A stretch of 64,000 nucleotides of DNA from NCBI RefSeq assembly GCF_000526495.1, contig NZ_JAGE01000001.1:2910001-2974000 (forward strand), written 5' to 3'. The notes beneath the pieces were generated by a model that had not been told where the DNA came from, made no database searches, and worked only from the letters and a program-made list of their open reading frames with translations. Shown in pieces: positions 9,743-18,686 of this stretch. Positions within the stretch are counted from its first letter, which is position 1; each line of letters opens with the position of its first letter. The position numbers were made by a program, and so were the translations under genes. This DNA comes from Ruminiclostridium josui JCM 17888 (lineage in GTDB: Bacteria; Bacillota; Clostridia; Acetivibrionales; DSM-1351).

Positions 9743-9958
9743 ATGTGTAAAATGAAAGAATATCTAACCTCAATATTTCTTGGACTATTTATATTAATAA
9801 TTGGATTTATTATCACGTCAACATTAGGTAGTATATTTGACGGGGGTAATCCAAATAATTCATTTCTATCTGCTATAATGTTCGCTATATTATTTTTATG
9901 TTCTACAATTACTGTCTGTACTAGAGCTATGATTAAAGCGTTTAAAGCTAAGAATTAA
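9743..9958 (+). CDS. Small two-helix membrane protein
   Basis: A 71-residue protein with two hydrophobic segments (about residues 9-31 and 42-60) and a basic C-terminal tail (KAFKAKN). AGGGG at 9735-9739 is very close to the ATG at 9743; the second ATG at 9752 (68 residues, MKEYLTS) is about equally plausible. It lies 8 bases after the secreted protein gene and before a strong terminator, so the two are probably co-transcribed. Function is unknown; it could be a membrane partner of the secreted protein. Confidence 0.6.
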   Translation: MCKMKEYLTSIFLGLFILIIGFIITSTLGSIFDGGNPNNSFLSAIMFAILFLCSTITVCTRAMIKAFKAKN

Positions 9959-9960
9959 AG

Positions 9961-10013
9961 AAATTAAAAAAGTATGATACATCGGTTACGAAGTGTCATG
10001 CTTTTTTAATTTT
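9961..10013 (+). terminator. Terminator after the secreted-protein pair
   Basis: The 17-base arm at 9961-9977 pairs with 9996-10012 with only one G-U pair, with T-rich sequence at the end. The following stretch (10014-10284) has no convincing gene and contains a strong leader hairpin at 10228-10260. Confidence 0.8.
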
Positions 10014-10227
10014 TAGCATTTTTTGAAAGCATCTGTTTTTAGAGTGAAGTACTTTAATCAAATATTGTTTAATCTCTTAGCCGTTAACCTGCATTCTATG
10101 CTGAAATAAAGAGTATTTCCGCCATAATATCTTAAAATGAAAGATATCCTTAGATATATAACTTGTCTAATTTCCATTTTTTGCTTATACTTAACATAAT
10201 GATTTAATAAATACTGATTCAGAGCTT

Positions 10228-10260
10228 TTAAGCCTACAGGTTTATGCCTGATAGGCTTAA
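10228..10260 (+). promoter_or_regulatory. Strong leader hairpin before a secreted protein gene
   Basis: TTAAGCCTACAGG (10228-10240) pairs with CCTG and TAGGCTTAA (10247-10260) with a single bulged A and a six-base loop. The 13-bp stem ends 13 bases before the AGGAGGA site (10274-10280) of the next gene. No long T run follows, so a leader structure, protein-binding site or mRNA stabiliser is more likely than a terminator. It belongs to no riboswitch class I recognise. Confidence 0.5.
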
Positions 10261-10284
10261 TCTTTGTAAGTGCAGGAGGAACAA

Positions 10285-11310
10285 ATGATAAAATCAAACT
10301 TAATCAAGCTTATTTGTGTTATGTTTGCCATATGTTTATTTTTTAGCTTTACATCATATGCATTAACCGGTCTAACTTTTTCTAGCAGTGGAAATCATTT
10401 AATTTATGTTAATAATCCCGAGTCCTTTGGGCTTAACTCAGGGGATTTAGTATATTTGTACGGTACAAACCTTGGGAATTCTTATAAGGATGTTGAATTT
10501 TATCATCATTTATATAACTCTTGGTCAAATGCAGGAGCCTGCAGGGTAGGAGTGGCTATAATGAACAAAGGTCCCAATCCCGCAATAATAACATACAAAG
10601 GAAGTTGTACAGCAACGGTAGACGGATATAACCTTGCTGTCATTGAAGATACTTCACAGGTGCTAAAGAATTTTCAGAATGCAAAATATAAAACTGTAAG
10701 ACTCAATCCCGGAGAAAAGAAAATAGTATGGTCAGATGACTTCAGATTTACACCCGGATTTTCTGAATTTGTGTACGGCAGAGCTCAGTTTAAATCCAAT
10801 CAGAAATTTGGAGTTTGGTTAAGAGTATTTGCAGCCGGACAATCAAAAACTGCTGACGATGTTTTCAAAGAAAAGCTTCCGGTAAAGGGAGTAGGACATG
10901 GCTTTTGCGGTGAATTGGGGTACAACGAGAAAAAAGTTACACTTGATGCCGATTCAAACAACATAACAACCTTTTGTGAATGGCCTCAGTCACTTAATAC
11001 ATATGAGTACGATGGTGTAATAAACTCAAAACAAGGCTCATCAAAATACCATGGTGGAAACTATGGCGTTGTTTACAATATAAAAATAAACAATGCTGCT
11101 AATAAGAAAATAATTATAAGTCCCAAATGGAGCCAGGATAGACCATATGCAACACTTGTTTACAGTGTTAATAATGGTCCTTGGAAGGTTGGTGAAAAGA
11201 TTACAACGGACATGTTCTGGATAGAGGAACTGGGGAGCGGCCAAACTGCGAATTTTAGATTTATGTTGCCTGGAGGCAATTATGGAAATTATTATGTGAC
11301 TTTTGAATAA
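10285..11310 (+). CDS. Secreted protein of unknown function
   Basis: A 341-residue exported protein with a clear signal peptide (MIKSNLIKLICVMFAICLFF, cut near SYA). The ATG at 10285 follows AGGAGGA at 10274-10280; an upstream GTG in frame would overlap that site. The mature part is rich in aromatic residues, glycine and asparagine, consistent with an extracellular beta-sandwich. The C-terminus has repeated glycine-tyrosine motifs (GGNYGNYYVTFE). No catalytic motif or membrane anchor was recognised. It is a lone gene between the leader hairpin and the fabV promoter region. Confidence 0.65.
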   Translation: MIKSNLIKLICVMFAICLFFSFTSYALTGLTFSSSGNHLIYVNNPESFGLNSGDLVYLYGTNLGNSYKDVEFYHHLYNSWSNAGACRVGVAIMNKGPNPAIITYKGSCTATVDGYNLAVIEDTSQVLKNFQNAKYKTVRLNPGEKKIVWSDDFRFTPGFSEFVYGRAQFKSNQKFGVWLRVFAAGQSKTADDVFKEKLPVKGVGHGFCGELGYNEKKVTLDADSNNITTFCEWPQSLNTYEYDGVINSKQGSSKYHGGNYGVVYNIKINNAANKKIIISPKWSQDRPYATLVYSVNNGPWKVGEKITTDMFWIEELGSGQTANFRFMLPGGNYGNYYVTFE

Positions 11311-11456
11311 TTAAAGTAAGAATATTTATTACCAAGTATTAATATCTAGTTTTAAATCTTATCATACTGTGCTATAATATATAGTGGAGATTAAAATAAT
11401 ATACTAAGCATTAATCCGGCTTGTGATATATAAAGCTAAAATTCAAGGAGGATTTT

Positions 11457-12644
11457 ATGATAGTTACACCTAAATTTCGTGGATTTATTTGTACAACAGC
11501 TCATCCTGTCGGCTGTGAATACAGTGTCAGAAAACAGGTTGAGTATGTAAAAAACCAGAAAAAGATAAATGGTGCTAAAAAAGTACTGGTTATTGGAGCT
11601 TCGACGGGTTATGGATTGGCATCCAGAATAACTGCTGCATTTGGCTGCGGAGCAGCTACAATCGGTATATTCTTTGAAAGGCCTGCAACTAAAACTAAAA
11701 CTGCTTCTGCAGGATGGTACAATTCAGCTGCTTTTGAAAAGATAGCAAAAGAAGAAGGTCTGTATGCAAAAAGCATAAACGGTGATGCATTTTCAAATGA
11801 AATCAAGCAGAAAACTATAGATTTGATAAAAAAAGATCTTGGTAAAGTAGATATGGTAGTTTACAGTCTAGCTTCTCCAAGAAGAACACACCCTGTATCT
11901 GGTGAGGTTTTCAATTCAGTTATAAAGCCAATTGGCTCAACTTATAAATCAAAAACTGTGGATTTTCATACGCAGCTTATTTCTGAAACTACCATTGAAC
12001 CAGCCAGTGATGATGAAATAAAGCAAACTATTGCAGTAATGGGCGGGGAAGACTGGGCCATGTGGATGGATGCCCTTAATAAGGCAGATGTTCTTGATAA
12101 AAATGTAATTACACTTGCATATTCCTACGTAGGTCCTGAAATGACTCATTCTATTTATAGAGAGGGTACTATAGGAAAAGCCAAGGATGACCTTGAGGCT
12201 ACTGTGGTAAAAATTAATGAAAATCTTAAGGGTATCGGCGGAAAAGCTTATGTTTCCCTTAATAAGGCGGTTGTAACACAAGCCAGTGCAGCCATACCTG
12301 TTATATCCCTTTATATTAGTGCATTATTTAAAGTAATGAAAGAAAAAAATATCCATGAGGGCTGTATCGAACAAATGTACAGAATGTTCAGTGATAGGAT
12401 TTATTCAGGGGATTTGAAACTAGACAGCAAGGGTAGAATCTGTATGGATGATTTGGAAATGCAGACGGAGGTTCAGGCTGAGGTAACAAAACTTTGGAAT
12501 GAGGCCAATAACGATAATGTAAAAGACACTACTGATATTGAAGGCTACAGAAAAGAATTTTTCAGACTTTTCGGATTTGAATTTGAAGATGTTGATTATG
12601 ATGCTGATGTTGATATAGAAGTAAGTATTGAAGGTATAGACTAA
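11457..12644 (+). CDS. fabV: Trans-2-enoyl-CoA / enoyl-ACP reductase (FabV/Ter family)
   Basis: NADH-dependent reductase (395 residues) of the FabV/TER type, reducing the 2-enoyl thioester in fatty acid synthesis or, as Ter, crotonyl-CoA in butyrate-type metabolism. The N-terminus MIVTPKFRGFICTTAHPVGC is typical. The cofactor motif is VLVIGASTGYGLASRI (about residue 44) and the catalytic Y-x8-K is in Y-REGTIGKA-K (about residues 233-242). AAGGAGG precedes the ATG. A lone gene with its own terminator. Sequence alone does not separate the FabV role from the Ter role. Confidence 0.92.
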   Translation: MIVTPKFRGFICTTAHPVGCEYSVRKQVEYVKNQKKINGAKKVLVIGASTGYGLASRITAAFGCGAATIGIFFERPATKTKTASAGWYNSAAFEKIAKEEGLYAKSINGDAFSNEIKQKTIDLIKKDLGKVDMVVYSLASPRRTHPVSGEVFNSVIKPIGSTYKSKTVDFHTQLISETTIEPASDDEIKQTIAVMGGEDWAMWMDALNKADVLDKNVITLAYSYVGPEMTHSIYREGTIGKAKDDLEATVVKINENLKGIGGKAYVSLNKAVVTQASAAIPVISLYISALFKVMKEKNIHEGCIEQMYRMFSDRIYSGDLKLDSKGRICMDDLEMQTEVQAEVTKLWNEANNDNVKDTTDIEGYRKEFFRLFGFEFEDVDYDADVDIEVSIEGID

Positions 12645-12660
12645 ACTATTTATTATTTGA

Positions 12661-12719
12661 AAAGCATAAAATCGGTTGAATTCTGCACAGTGCAGTTGCT
12701 CCGAGTTTATGCTTTTTTT
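12661..12719 (+). terminator. Terminator of fabV
   Basis: AAAGCATAAA plus ATCGG (12661-12675) pairs with CCGAG plus TTTATGCTTT (12701-12715), followed by more T. A second small hairpin (CTGCAC-a-GTGCAG) sits in the loop. Confidence 0.75.
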
Positions 12720-12824
12720 ATGAAAATCATTCTATAAAACATTGGTATAGTGATATATAATAAAATAAATAATCAGAATGTAAATTTTTGTTGAAGCAAG
12801 TGACGAGTAAAAGGGGGCAGAGCG

Positions 12825-14390
12825 TTGATTAATCCTGCTTATGAGATTGAGCGGCTTCTTCAATATGGTGAAAGACATGGAATGATAGATAAATTAGATA
12901 AAATTATTGCAAGAAATAAGCTTTTGGACTTACTAAAGATTAAAGAGCCATTCTATGGAGAAATACCAGATGAATATCTGAAATACCCTTGGGAAATACT
13001 TGAAAAAATTGTAGATTATGCCGAGGAAGCGGGACTTTTTGATAAGGACATCTATGTATACCGTGAACTTTTTGATACCGCAATAATGGGGACGATGATG
13101 CCCAGAGAGTCTGAAATAATAAGAAAATTTACGGATTTGACTGAAAAAGAATCCATTAAAGCTGCAACGGATTATTTTTATGATTTATGCCTTGCATCAA
13201 ATTATATAAGAATGTCACAAATAGAGAAGAACATTAAATGGGTCAATGAATCAAAATATGGCAAGTTGGAAATTACCATTAATCTGACCAAGCCGGAAAA
13301 AGACCCTAAAACTATTGCAATGGAGAGGCTTCAGCCTAAAAGTAATTATCCTGAGTGCATGCTGTGTATAGACAATATAGGATATGCAGGGAGAATTAAT
13401 TTTCCTCCAAGACAGACTCACAGGATTATACCGGTTACCCTTTGCGGGGAACAATGGTATTTGCAGTACTCTCCATATGTTTATTACAATGAGCATTGCA
13501 TAGTATTAAGTGAAAAACATGAGCCTATGGCTATTTCAAAAATGACTTTCAAATTGCTGTTGGACTTTGTCAGACAGTTCCCACATTACATTTGCGGCTC
13601 AAATGCAGACCTGCCTATTGTGGGAGGCTCCATATTAAGCCATAACCATTTTCAGGGCGGAAATTACCTATTCCCAATGCAAAAGGCACCTGTTACTGCA
13701 AAATATAAGTTTGATAAATTCAAAAATATAGACATTGGTTTGGTAAAATGGCCATTGTCAGTTATCCGTTTATCCTGTAATAGAATAGATGAATTAGTTG
13801 AGTTTTCTGATTATATTTTGACCTGTTGGAAAGGTTATAGTGACGAAAGGGTGGATGTTTTAGCATATACCGACAATGAGGAAGGTAGAGTTCCTCATAA
13901 TACAATAACTCCTATAGCAAGGATAAACGAATTAGGTAAATATGAAATGGATTTAGTATTGAGAAACAACCGGACTTCAATGGAGCATCCCGATGGTATT
14001 TTTCATCCTCATAAGGAAATCCATCATATAAAGAAAGAGAATATCGGATTAATTGAGGTAATGGGTTTGGCAATACTGCCGGGAAGATTGAAAAATGAAC
14101 TCATTAATATAAAAGAAATTTTAGTGGGGAATTCGGGTACTGATAGTATTTACGAAAGTGATAATGTCCTTTTCAAACACAAAGACTGGATAGAGCAGCT
14201 TGTTTCAAAATACGGGACATCTATGACGGAGGATGATGCAGACCGAGTACTTAAGCATGAAATTGGTAAGAAATTTGAAATTTGTCTAGAGCATTCGGGA
14301 GTGTTTAAACAGGATGAAAAGGGGCTTGAAGCCTTTAACAGATTTTTGAAATCAATGGGATTGGAGCTAAAATATGAACAAGAACTATGA
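12825..14390 (+). CDS. galT: UDP-glucose--hexose-1-phosphate uridylyltransferase (Firmicute type)
   Basis: Leloir-pathway enzyme (521 residues) swapping UMP between UDP-glucose and galactose-1-phosphate. The length and segments such as CMLCIDNIGYAGRINFPPRQTHRIIP and SILSHNHFQGG (about residue 275, histidine-rich active-site region) are those of the Gram-positive GalT family, larger than the E. coli type. The start is TTG at 12825 after AAGGGGG (12811-12817). galK overlaps its end by 17 bases, so the two are translationally coupled. No epimerase gene is in the window. Confidence 0.92.
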   Translation: MINPAYEIERLLQYGERHGMIDKLDKIIARNKLLDLLKIKEPFYGEIPDEYLKYPWEILEKIVDYAEEAGLFDKDIYVYRELFDTAIMGTMMPRESEIIRKFTDLTEKESIKAATDYFYDLCLASNYIRMSQIEKNIKWVNESKYGKLEITINLTKPEKDPKTIAMERLQPKSNYPECMLCIDNIGYAGRINFPPRQTHRIIPVTLCGEQWYLQYSPYVYYNEHCIVLSEKHEPMAISKMTFKLLLDFVRQFPHYICGSNADLPIVGGSILSHNHFQGGNYLFPMQKAPVTAKYKFDKFKNIDIGLVKWPLSVIRLSCNRIDELVEFSDYILTCWKGYSDERVDVLAYTDNEEGRVPHNTITPIARINELGKYEMDLVLRNNRTSMEHPDGIFHPHKEIHHIKKENIGLIEVMGLAILPGRLKNELINIKEILVGNSGTDSIYESDNVLFKHKDWIEQLVSKYGTSMTEDDADRVLKHEIGKKFEICLEHSGVFKQDEKGLEAFNRFLKSMGLELKYEQEL

Positions 14391-15567
14391 GGAACTAAAA
14401 AGTAAATTCTGCCGTATTTACGGAGGAGAGAAAGAGAATTTACGAATTTTTTCTGCACCGGGCAGGGTAAATCTTATTGGAGAACATATTGATTATTGCG
14501 GAGGATATGTACTTCCGGCGGCATTAAGTCTGGATTCAACAGTAATAGCTAGGCCAAACGGAAAAAATACTATAAGCCTTGCAGCAACGGATTTGCCAGA
14601 TAGGGTTGAAATTAGTCTAGATAGCCTTGAGAGCGCAAAAGGATTGAAATGGGGAAACTATCAGGCAGGGGTAGCATATATGCTTCAGAAGGCAGGCTAC
14701 AGCCTCACAGGGGTAGATATGTTATTCCATGATACTGTACCCCTGGGGTCTGGACTTTCTTCATCAGCTGCTATAGAAATGGTTACTGCCATTACACTGG
14801 TAACTCTGGGGAATAGGGCAAACGGAATTAATAACCAAATAGATATGGTGGAAATGGCAGCTTTAGGCCAAAAGACAGAAAATGAATTCTGCGGAGTCAG
14901 CTGTGGAATAATGGATCAGTTTGCTTCTGCCATGGGAAAAAAGGATCATGCAATTCTTCTTGATTGCGGAGCTTTAAAATATAAGTATTTGCCGCTAAAA
15001 CTAGATGAATACCAGATTGTTCTTGGAAATACAAAGAAAAAGCGTGCCTTGGGAGAATCAAAATACAATGAAAGAGTCAGTGAATGTACTGAGGGTTTGA
15101 GAATACTAAAGCAATACATGCCTGACAAAAAAAATCTATGTGATATAACCGTAGATGAATTTGAAAAATATAAATCAAAAATAGAAAATAAAGTAGTCAG
15201 AAAAAGAGTAACCCATGTTATTTGTGAAAATGCCAGAGTATTGAAAGCAGCAGATGCCTTGCAGAGAAATGATATAGGTGAATTGGGAAGACTAATGGTG
15301 GAAGCAAATGACTCAATCAGGGATTTATATGAAGTTACAGGCAGAGAGCTTGATATTATGACAGAAGAGGCATTAAAAGTTGAAGGTGTAATTGGTGCAA
15401 GAATGACAGGGGCCGGTTTTGGAGGCTGCACTGTAAATATTGTCAGAGAAGATAAGGTCGAGCTTTTTATAAATCAAGTTGGCAGGAATTACAAAGACCG
15501 GACAGGCCTGACTCCTGAATTTTATATAAGTGAGATAGGTGACGGGGCAAGAGAGATAACTCCTTAA
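14374..15567 (+). CDS. galK: Galactokinase
   Basis: GHMP-family kinase (397 residues) phosphorylating galactose at C1. The signature GRVNLIGEHIDYCGGYVLPAA (about residues 31-51), the ATP-binding PLGSGLSSSAA (about 130) and the C-terminal GARMTGAGFGGC are all present. The ATG lies inside the end of galT. Only 18 bases separate its stop from the following secA2-like gene, with no terminator between them. Confidence 0.95.
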   Translation: MNKNYEELKSKFCRIYGGEKENLRIFSAPGRVNLIGEHIDYCGGYVLPAALSLDSTVIARPNGKNTISLAATDLPDRVEISLDSLESAKGLKWGNYQAGVAYMLQKAGYSLTGVDMLFHDTVPLGSGLSSSAAIEMVTAITLVTLGNRANGINNQIDMVEMAALGQKTENEFCGVSCGIMDQFASAMGKKDHAILLDCGALKYKYLPLKLDEYQIVLGNTKKKRALGESKYNERVSECTEGLRILKQYMPDKKNLCDITVDEFEKYKSKIENKVVRKRVTHVICENARVLKAADALQRNDIGELGRLMVEANDSIRDLYEVTGRELDIMTEEALKVEGVIGARMTGAGFGGCTVNIVREDKVELFINQVGRNYKDRTGLTPEFYISEIGDGAREITP

Positions 15568-15585
15568 GTATTATGGAGGTATATT

Positions 15586-17895
15586 ATGTTTTTTAAAAGA
15601 AAAAAAGTTATAAAGCCGGCGCAGTACAAAACATTGGTTGATATAATTAACAAGAAAGATTTTTCTATGTTTTCTGATTATGAGTTGAAGAAATTAATTA
15701 GTACTTATAGAAATAACTATTCCCAGTATTTTAATAATAACAATAATTCAAACATTGACCATAATCAGCAGTTTGTTAATGAATACATGACTGAATGTTA
15801 TGCAATTACCAAAGAGATTTGCAGGAGAGTCTTATCTGTTAATCCCTATGATTCACAATTGTTGACGGGAATAGCTCTATATTTTGGAAAAATTGCAGAA
15901 CTACCAACAGGAGAGGGAAAAACCCTTGCGGCAGTGTTTCCAGCAGTATTAAATGCCCTAAAGGGAAAAGGTGTTCATATCTTTACATTTAACGATTACC
16001 TTGCAAAAAGAGATGCCCAATGGATGCTGGGAATATATGAATTTTGGGGATTGAAAGCGGCGTATGTTCAAGAGAACATGGACAGGCTTCAAAGAAAAAA
16101 TGCATATTTGGCTGATATAACCTACGTTACCCCCAAAGAAGCAGGTTTTGATTATTTAAAGGATTCCATAGTTTATCATAAAGATGAAATTGTACATAGG
16201 CCATTCAACGCCGTAATTGTTGACGAGGCAGATGCAATTCTTATTGATGAAGCCAGAATACCTTTGGTTATTGCAGGAAATACTGGCAATCAGCACCAAA
16301 TAGATAGCAGACTTCTAGAACTGGTGGGGTTATTAAGGCGGAATATTGATTACATGACTGATGAGAACAGCAGAAATGTGTATTTAACTGAAAAAGGAAG
16401 TTCTCTTGTGGAAAATTATCTTGGCTGCGGCAATCTGTACAGCAGCAAGAATGTAGAAACGCTTACAGACATAAACAACCTTCTTCATGCAAAAGTCCTT
16501 TTAAAACAAGATATTGATTACATTATAAAAGACGGACAAATCGAAATTATAGACGAATTTACCGGAAGAGTTGCAGATAGAAGAAAATGGGACTATGGCC
16601 TACAGATGGCCTTGGAAGCTCTCCGAGGAATTAAATGCACAGCCAGTAACAGAATACTGGGGAAAATATCAATTCAGAACTTCGTAAGCTTATATCCTGA
16701 AATGTCAGGAATGACGGCAACTGCAAAGTCGTCTGAAGACGAATTTAGAAGTACGTATAAACATGATGTATATGTTGTCCCTCCAAATAAAAAATGTATT
16801 CGTGTTGATTATGATGATTATGTTTTTACCCACAAAGAAGCAAAATACAATGCTGTAGTTAAAGAGGTATGTGCCTGCCATAAAATTGGGCGTCCTGTAC
16901 TTATAGGGACTTCTAATATAAAGGAATCAGAGATGCTGGCGACTATGCTCAAACAACAGGGGATAGAATGTGTTGTATTAAACGCAAAAAATGACGAAGA
17001 GGAAGCGAAAATAATCGCTCTTGCAGGAAAGCTTGGAGCTGTTACCGTTTCAACTAATATGGCAGGGCGGGGAGTAGACATAAAGTTGGGCGGAGAGGAT
17101 TCTCCGGAAGAAAGAAAAAAAGTTTTGGAATTGGGAGGCCTTTATGTTATAGGTATTAGCAGAAATGAGTGTGTCAGAATAGACAATCAGTTGAGGGGTA
17201 GGGCAGGAAGACAGGGGGATCCCGGCTCTTCACGTTTTTTTGTATGCTTGGAAGACGATTTACTAGTGCAATTCGGTATAAAAAAGGTTATTCCATCAAA
17301 ATATTATGGATTCAGGCAAGGGGAAAGGATTGATGACAGAAAGCTGTTGTCACTTATATGTCATATACAGAGAGTAGTCGATGGCCAGAATTTTGAGATA
17401 AGAAAAACATTGGCGAAATATTCATATCTCCTTGAATGGCAAAGAAGGACATTTATGAAAAGCAGGTTTGACGTCTTGTCTTGCAATAAACCAGGGCTTT
17501 TGGCCATTGAGAAAAAAGAAATGTATAAAGAACTGTGCATAAAGTACGGAAAAGAAAGAGTTGATGAAATTCAGAGAAGAATATCTCTTAATTGTATGGA
17601 TGAGGTATGGTATGACTTTCTTGAATACTGCGAAAACATAAAGGAAGGAATAAATCTGGTATCAGCAGGCAGAAAGGACCCTGTGGACGAGTTTAACAGA
17701 CTTAGTATAAATAAATTTGAACACCTTGAGAAAGAAATACATGATAAAATACTCCATACTCTTGAAAATACTGATTTTTCCATGGATGACAGTGAACTTG
17801 TTGATAAGGGACTGCAAACTCCTTCGGCCACTTGGACGTATATAATTAACGACAGCATCAAAGTAAAAAATTTCTCGATTTTTAGCAGATTATAA
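15586..17895 (+). CDS. Accessory SecA-type preprotein translocase ATPase (SecA2-like)
   Basis: A 769-residue SecA homologue. Walker A is AELPTGEGKTLAAVFPA (about residue 105) and the DEAD region is VDEADAILIDEARIPLVIAG; housekeeping SecA usually has DEVDSILIDEARTPLI. The helicase motifs VSTNMAGRGVDIKLGG and QLRGRAGRQGDPGSSRFF are also present. It is shorter than housekeeping SecA (about 840-900) and lacks the C-terminal cysteine-rich zinc motif, both features of accessory SecA2 proteins. AGGAGG-like TATGGAGG precedes the ATG. It follows galT-galK by 18 bases, an odd partner. No secY2 or recognisable dedicated substrate lies beside it, although several secreted proteins are encoded within 10 kb. 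Confidence 0.85.
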   Translation: MFFKRKKVIKPAQYKTLVDIINKKDFSMFSDYELKKLISTYRNNYSQYFNNNNNSNIDHNQQFVNEYMTECYAITKEICRRVLSVNPYDSQLLTGIALYFGKIAELPTGEGKTLAAVFPAVLNALKGKGVHIFTFNDYLAKRDAQWMLGIYEFWGLKAAYVQENMDRLQRKNAYLADITYVTPKEAGFDYLKDSIVYHKDEIVHRPFNAVIVDEADAILIDEARIPLVIAGNTGNQHQIDSRLLELVGLLRRNIDYMTDENSRNVYLTEKGSSLVENYLGCGNLYSSKNVETLTDINNLLHAKVLLKQDIDYIIKDGQIEIIDEFTGRVADRRKWDYGLQMALEALRGIKCTASNRILGKISIQNFVSLYPEMSGMTATAKSSEDEFRSTYKHDVYVVPPNKKCIRVDYDDYVFTHKEAKYNAVVKEVCACHKIGRPVLIGTSNIKESEMLATMLKQQGIECVVLNAKNDEEEAKIIALAGKLGAVTVSTNMAGRGVDIKLGGEDSPEERKKVLELGGLYVIGISRNECVRIDNQLRGRAGRQGDPGSSRFFVCLEDDLLVQFGIKKVIPSKYYGFRQGERIDDRKLLSLICHIQRVVDGQNFEIRKTLAKYSYLLEWQRRTFMKSRFDVLSCNKPGLLAIEKKEMYKELCIKYGKERVDEIQRRISLNCMDEVWYDFLEYCENIKEGINLVSAGRKDPVDEFNRLSINKFEHLEKEIHDKILHTLENTDFSMDDSELVDKGLQTPSATWTYIINDSIKVKNFSIFSRL

Positions 17896-17923
17896 TATAT
17901 CTTAATCTTATGTTATAAAAATA

Positions 17924-17952
17924 TTCAGAATATTAGGAAATTATGGTACAAT
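17924..17952 (+). promoter_or_regulatory. Putative sigma-A promoter of the LytTR/AgrC-like pair
   Basis: TTCAGA (17924-17929), a 17-base spacer and TACAAT (17947-17952), 30 bases before the response regulator start. The spacing is ideal, the -35 box moderate. Confidence 0.5.
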
Positions 17953-17981
17953 ATACATAATATTTTTTTGCAGGTGATTGA

Positions 17982-18686
17982 ATGATACGAATTTCCCTAT
18001 GCGATGATGAAACCCAAATTACTGAAACATTAGCCGCTAACATAAAAGACATAAGACCTGATATAGAAGTACTTTCCTTTGATTGTGGAGAGAATTTGCT
18101 TTACAGCAAGTACCTGTACAATGATATTGTATTACTGGATATTGAAATGAAAGGAATAAACGGTATTGAAACAGCCGAAGAGCTTCGCAAAGGCGGTTAT
18201 GAGGGAATGATAATATTTCTCACATCTCACAAGGAAATGGTATTTGATTCTTTTCGGGTCAAGCCGTATAACTATATTGTAAAGCCCATTGACATAGACA
18301 AAGTAAACAATATTCTCAACAATGCCATAAATGAAGTTATTGACAGGAAAACTACTCATTTTGAAGCCGTATTTAATAATCATACTTTTAGAATTCCAAT
18401 AGAGGATATTTACTACTTTGAGAGTAATGGAAGAAAAATAGATATTCATTCAAAAAACGGTACAATTACTATTTTGGGGAAAATGAATCAAATAGAAGCC
18501 TCTCTCAGAAACAAGCAGTTCTTTAGATGTCATAAGGGTTATCTTGTAAATCTTGAGCACGTTTGCGAATTTTCAAATAATGAGATTATTTTGACAAATA
18601 ACCAGAGAGTTTTAATTAGCAGATTAAAAATTAGCTTGTTCAAGGAGGCTTTTAAGGCGTTTATGAAAGGAAATATAAAATGCTAG
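17982..18686 (+). CDS. LytTR-family response regulator (AgrA/ComE-like)
   Basis: Two-domain regulator (234 residues). The receiver domain (1-120) has the phosphoacceptor in VLLDIEMKGINGIE, the switch residues in FLTSHKE and the lysine in YIVKPIDI. The LytTR DNA-binding domain (about 130-232) is marked by YYFESNGRKIDIHS and FFRCHKGYLVNLEHV. Regulators of this type usually answer peptide sensors and bind pairs of short direct repeats. AGGTGA precedes the ATG. The kinase gene overlaps its end by 7 bases, and the peptide gene begins 1.5 kb downstream. Confidence 0.92.
   Translation: MIRISLCDDETQITETLAANIKDIRPDIEVLSFDCGENLLYSKYLYNDIVLLDIEMKGINGIETAEELRKGGYEGMIIFLTSHKEMVFDSFRVKPYNYIVKPIDIDKVNNILNNAINEVIDRKTTHFEAVFNNHTFRIPIEDIYYFESNGRKIDIHSKNGTITILGKMNQIEASLRNKQFFRCHKGYLVNLEHVCEFSNNEIILTNNQRVLISRLKISLFKEAFKAFMKGNIKC

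Noticed and set aside
10058-10297. 79-codon minus-strand open frame between the terminator and the secreted protein gene
   Set aside because: No ribosome-binding site, low-complexity composition, and it runs through the leader hairpin and the start of the real plus-strand gene.
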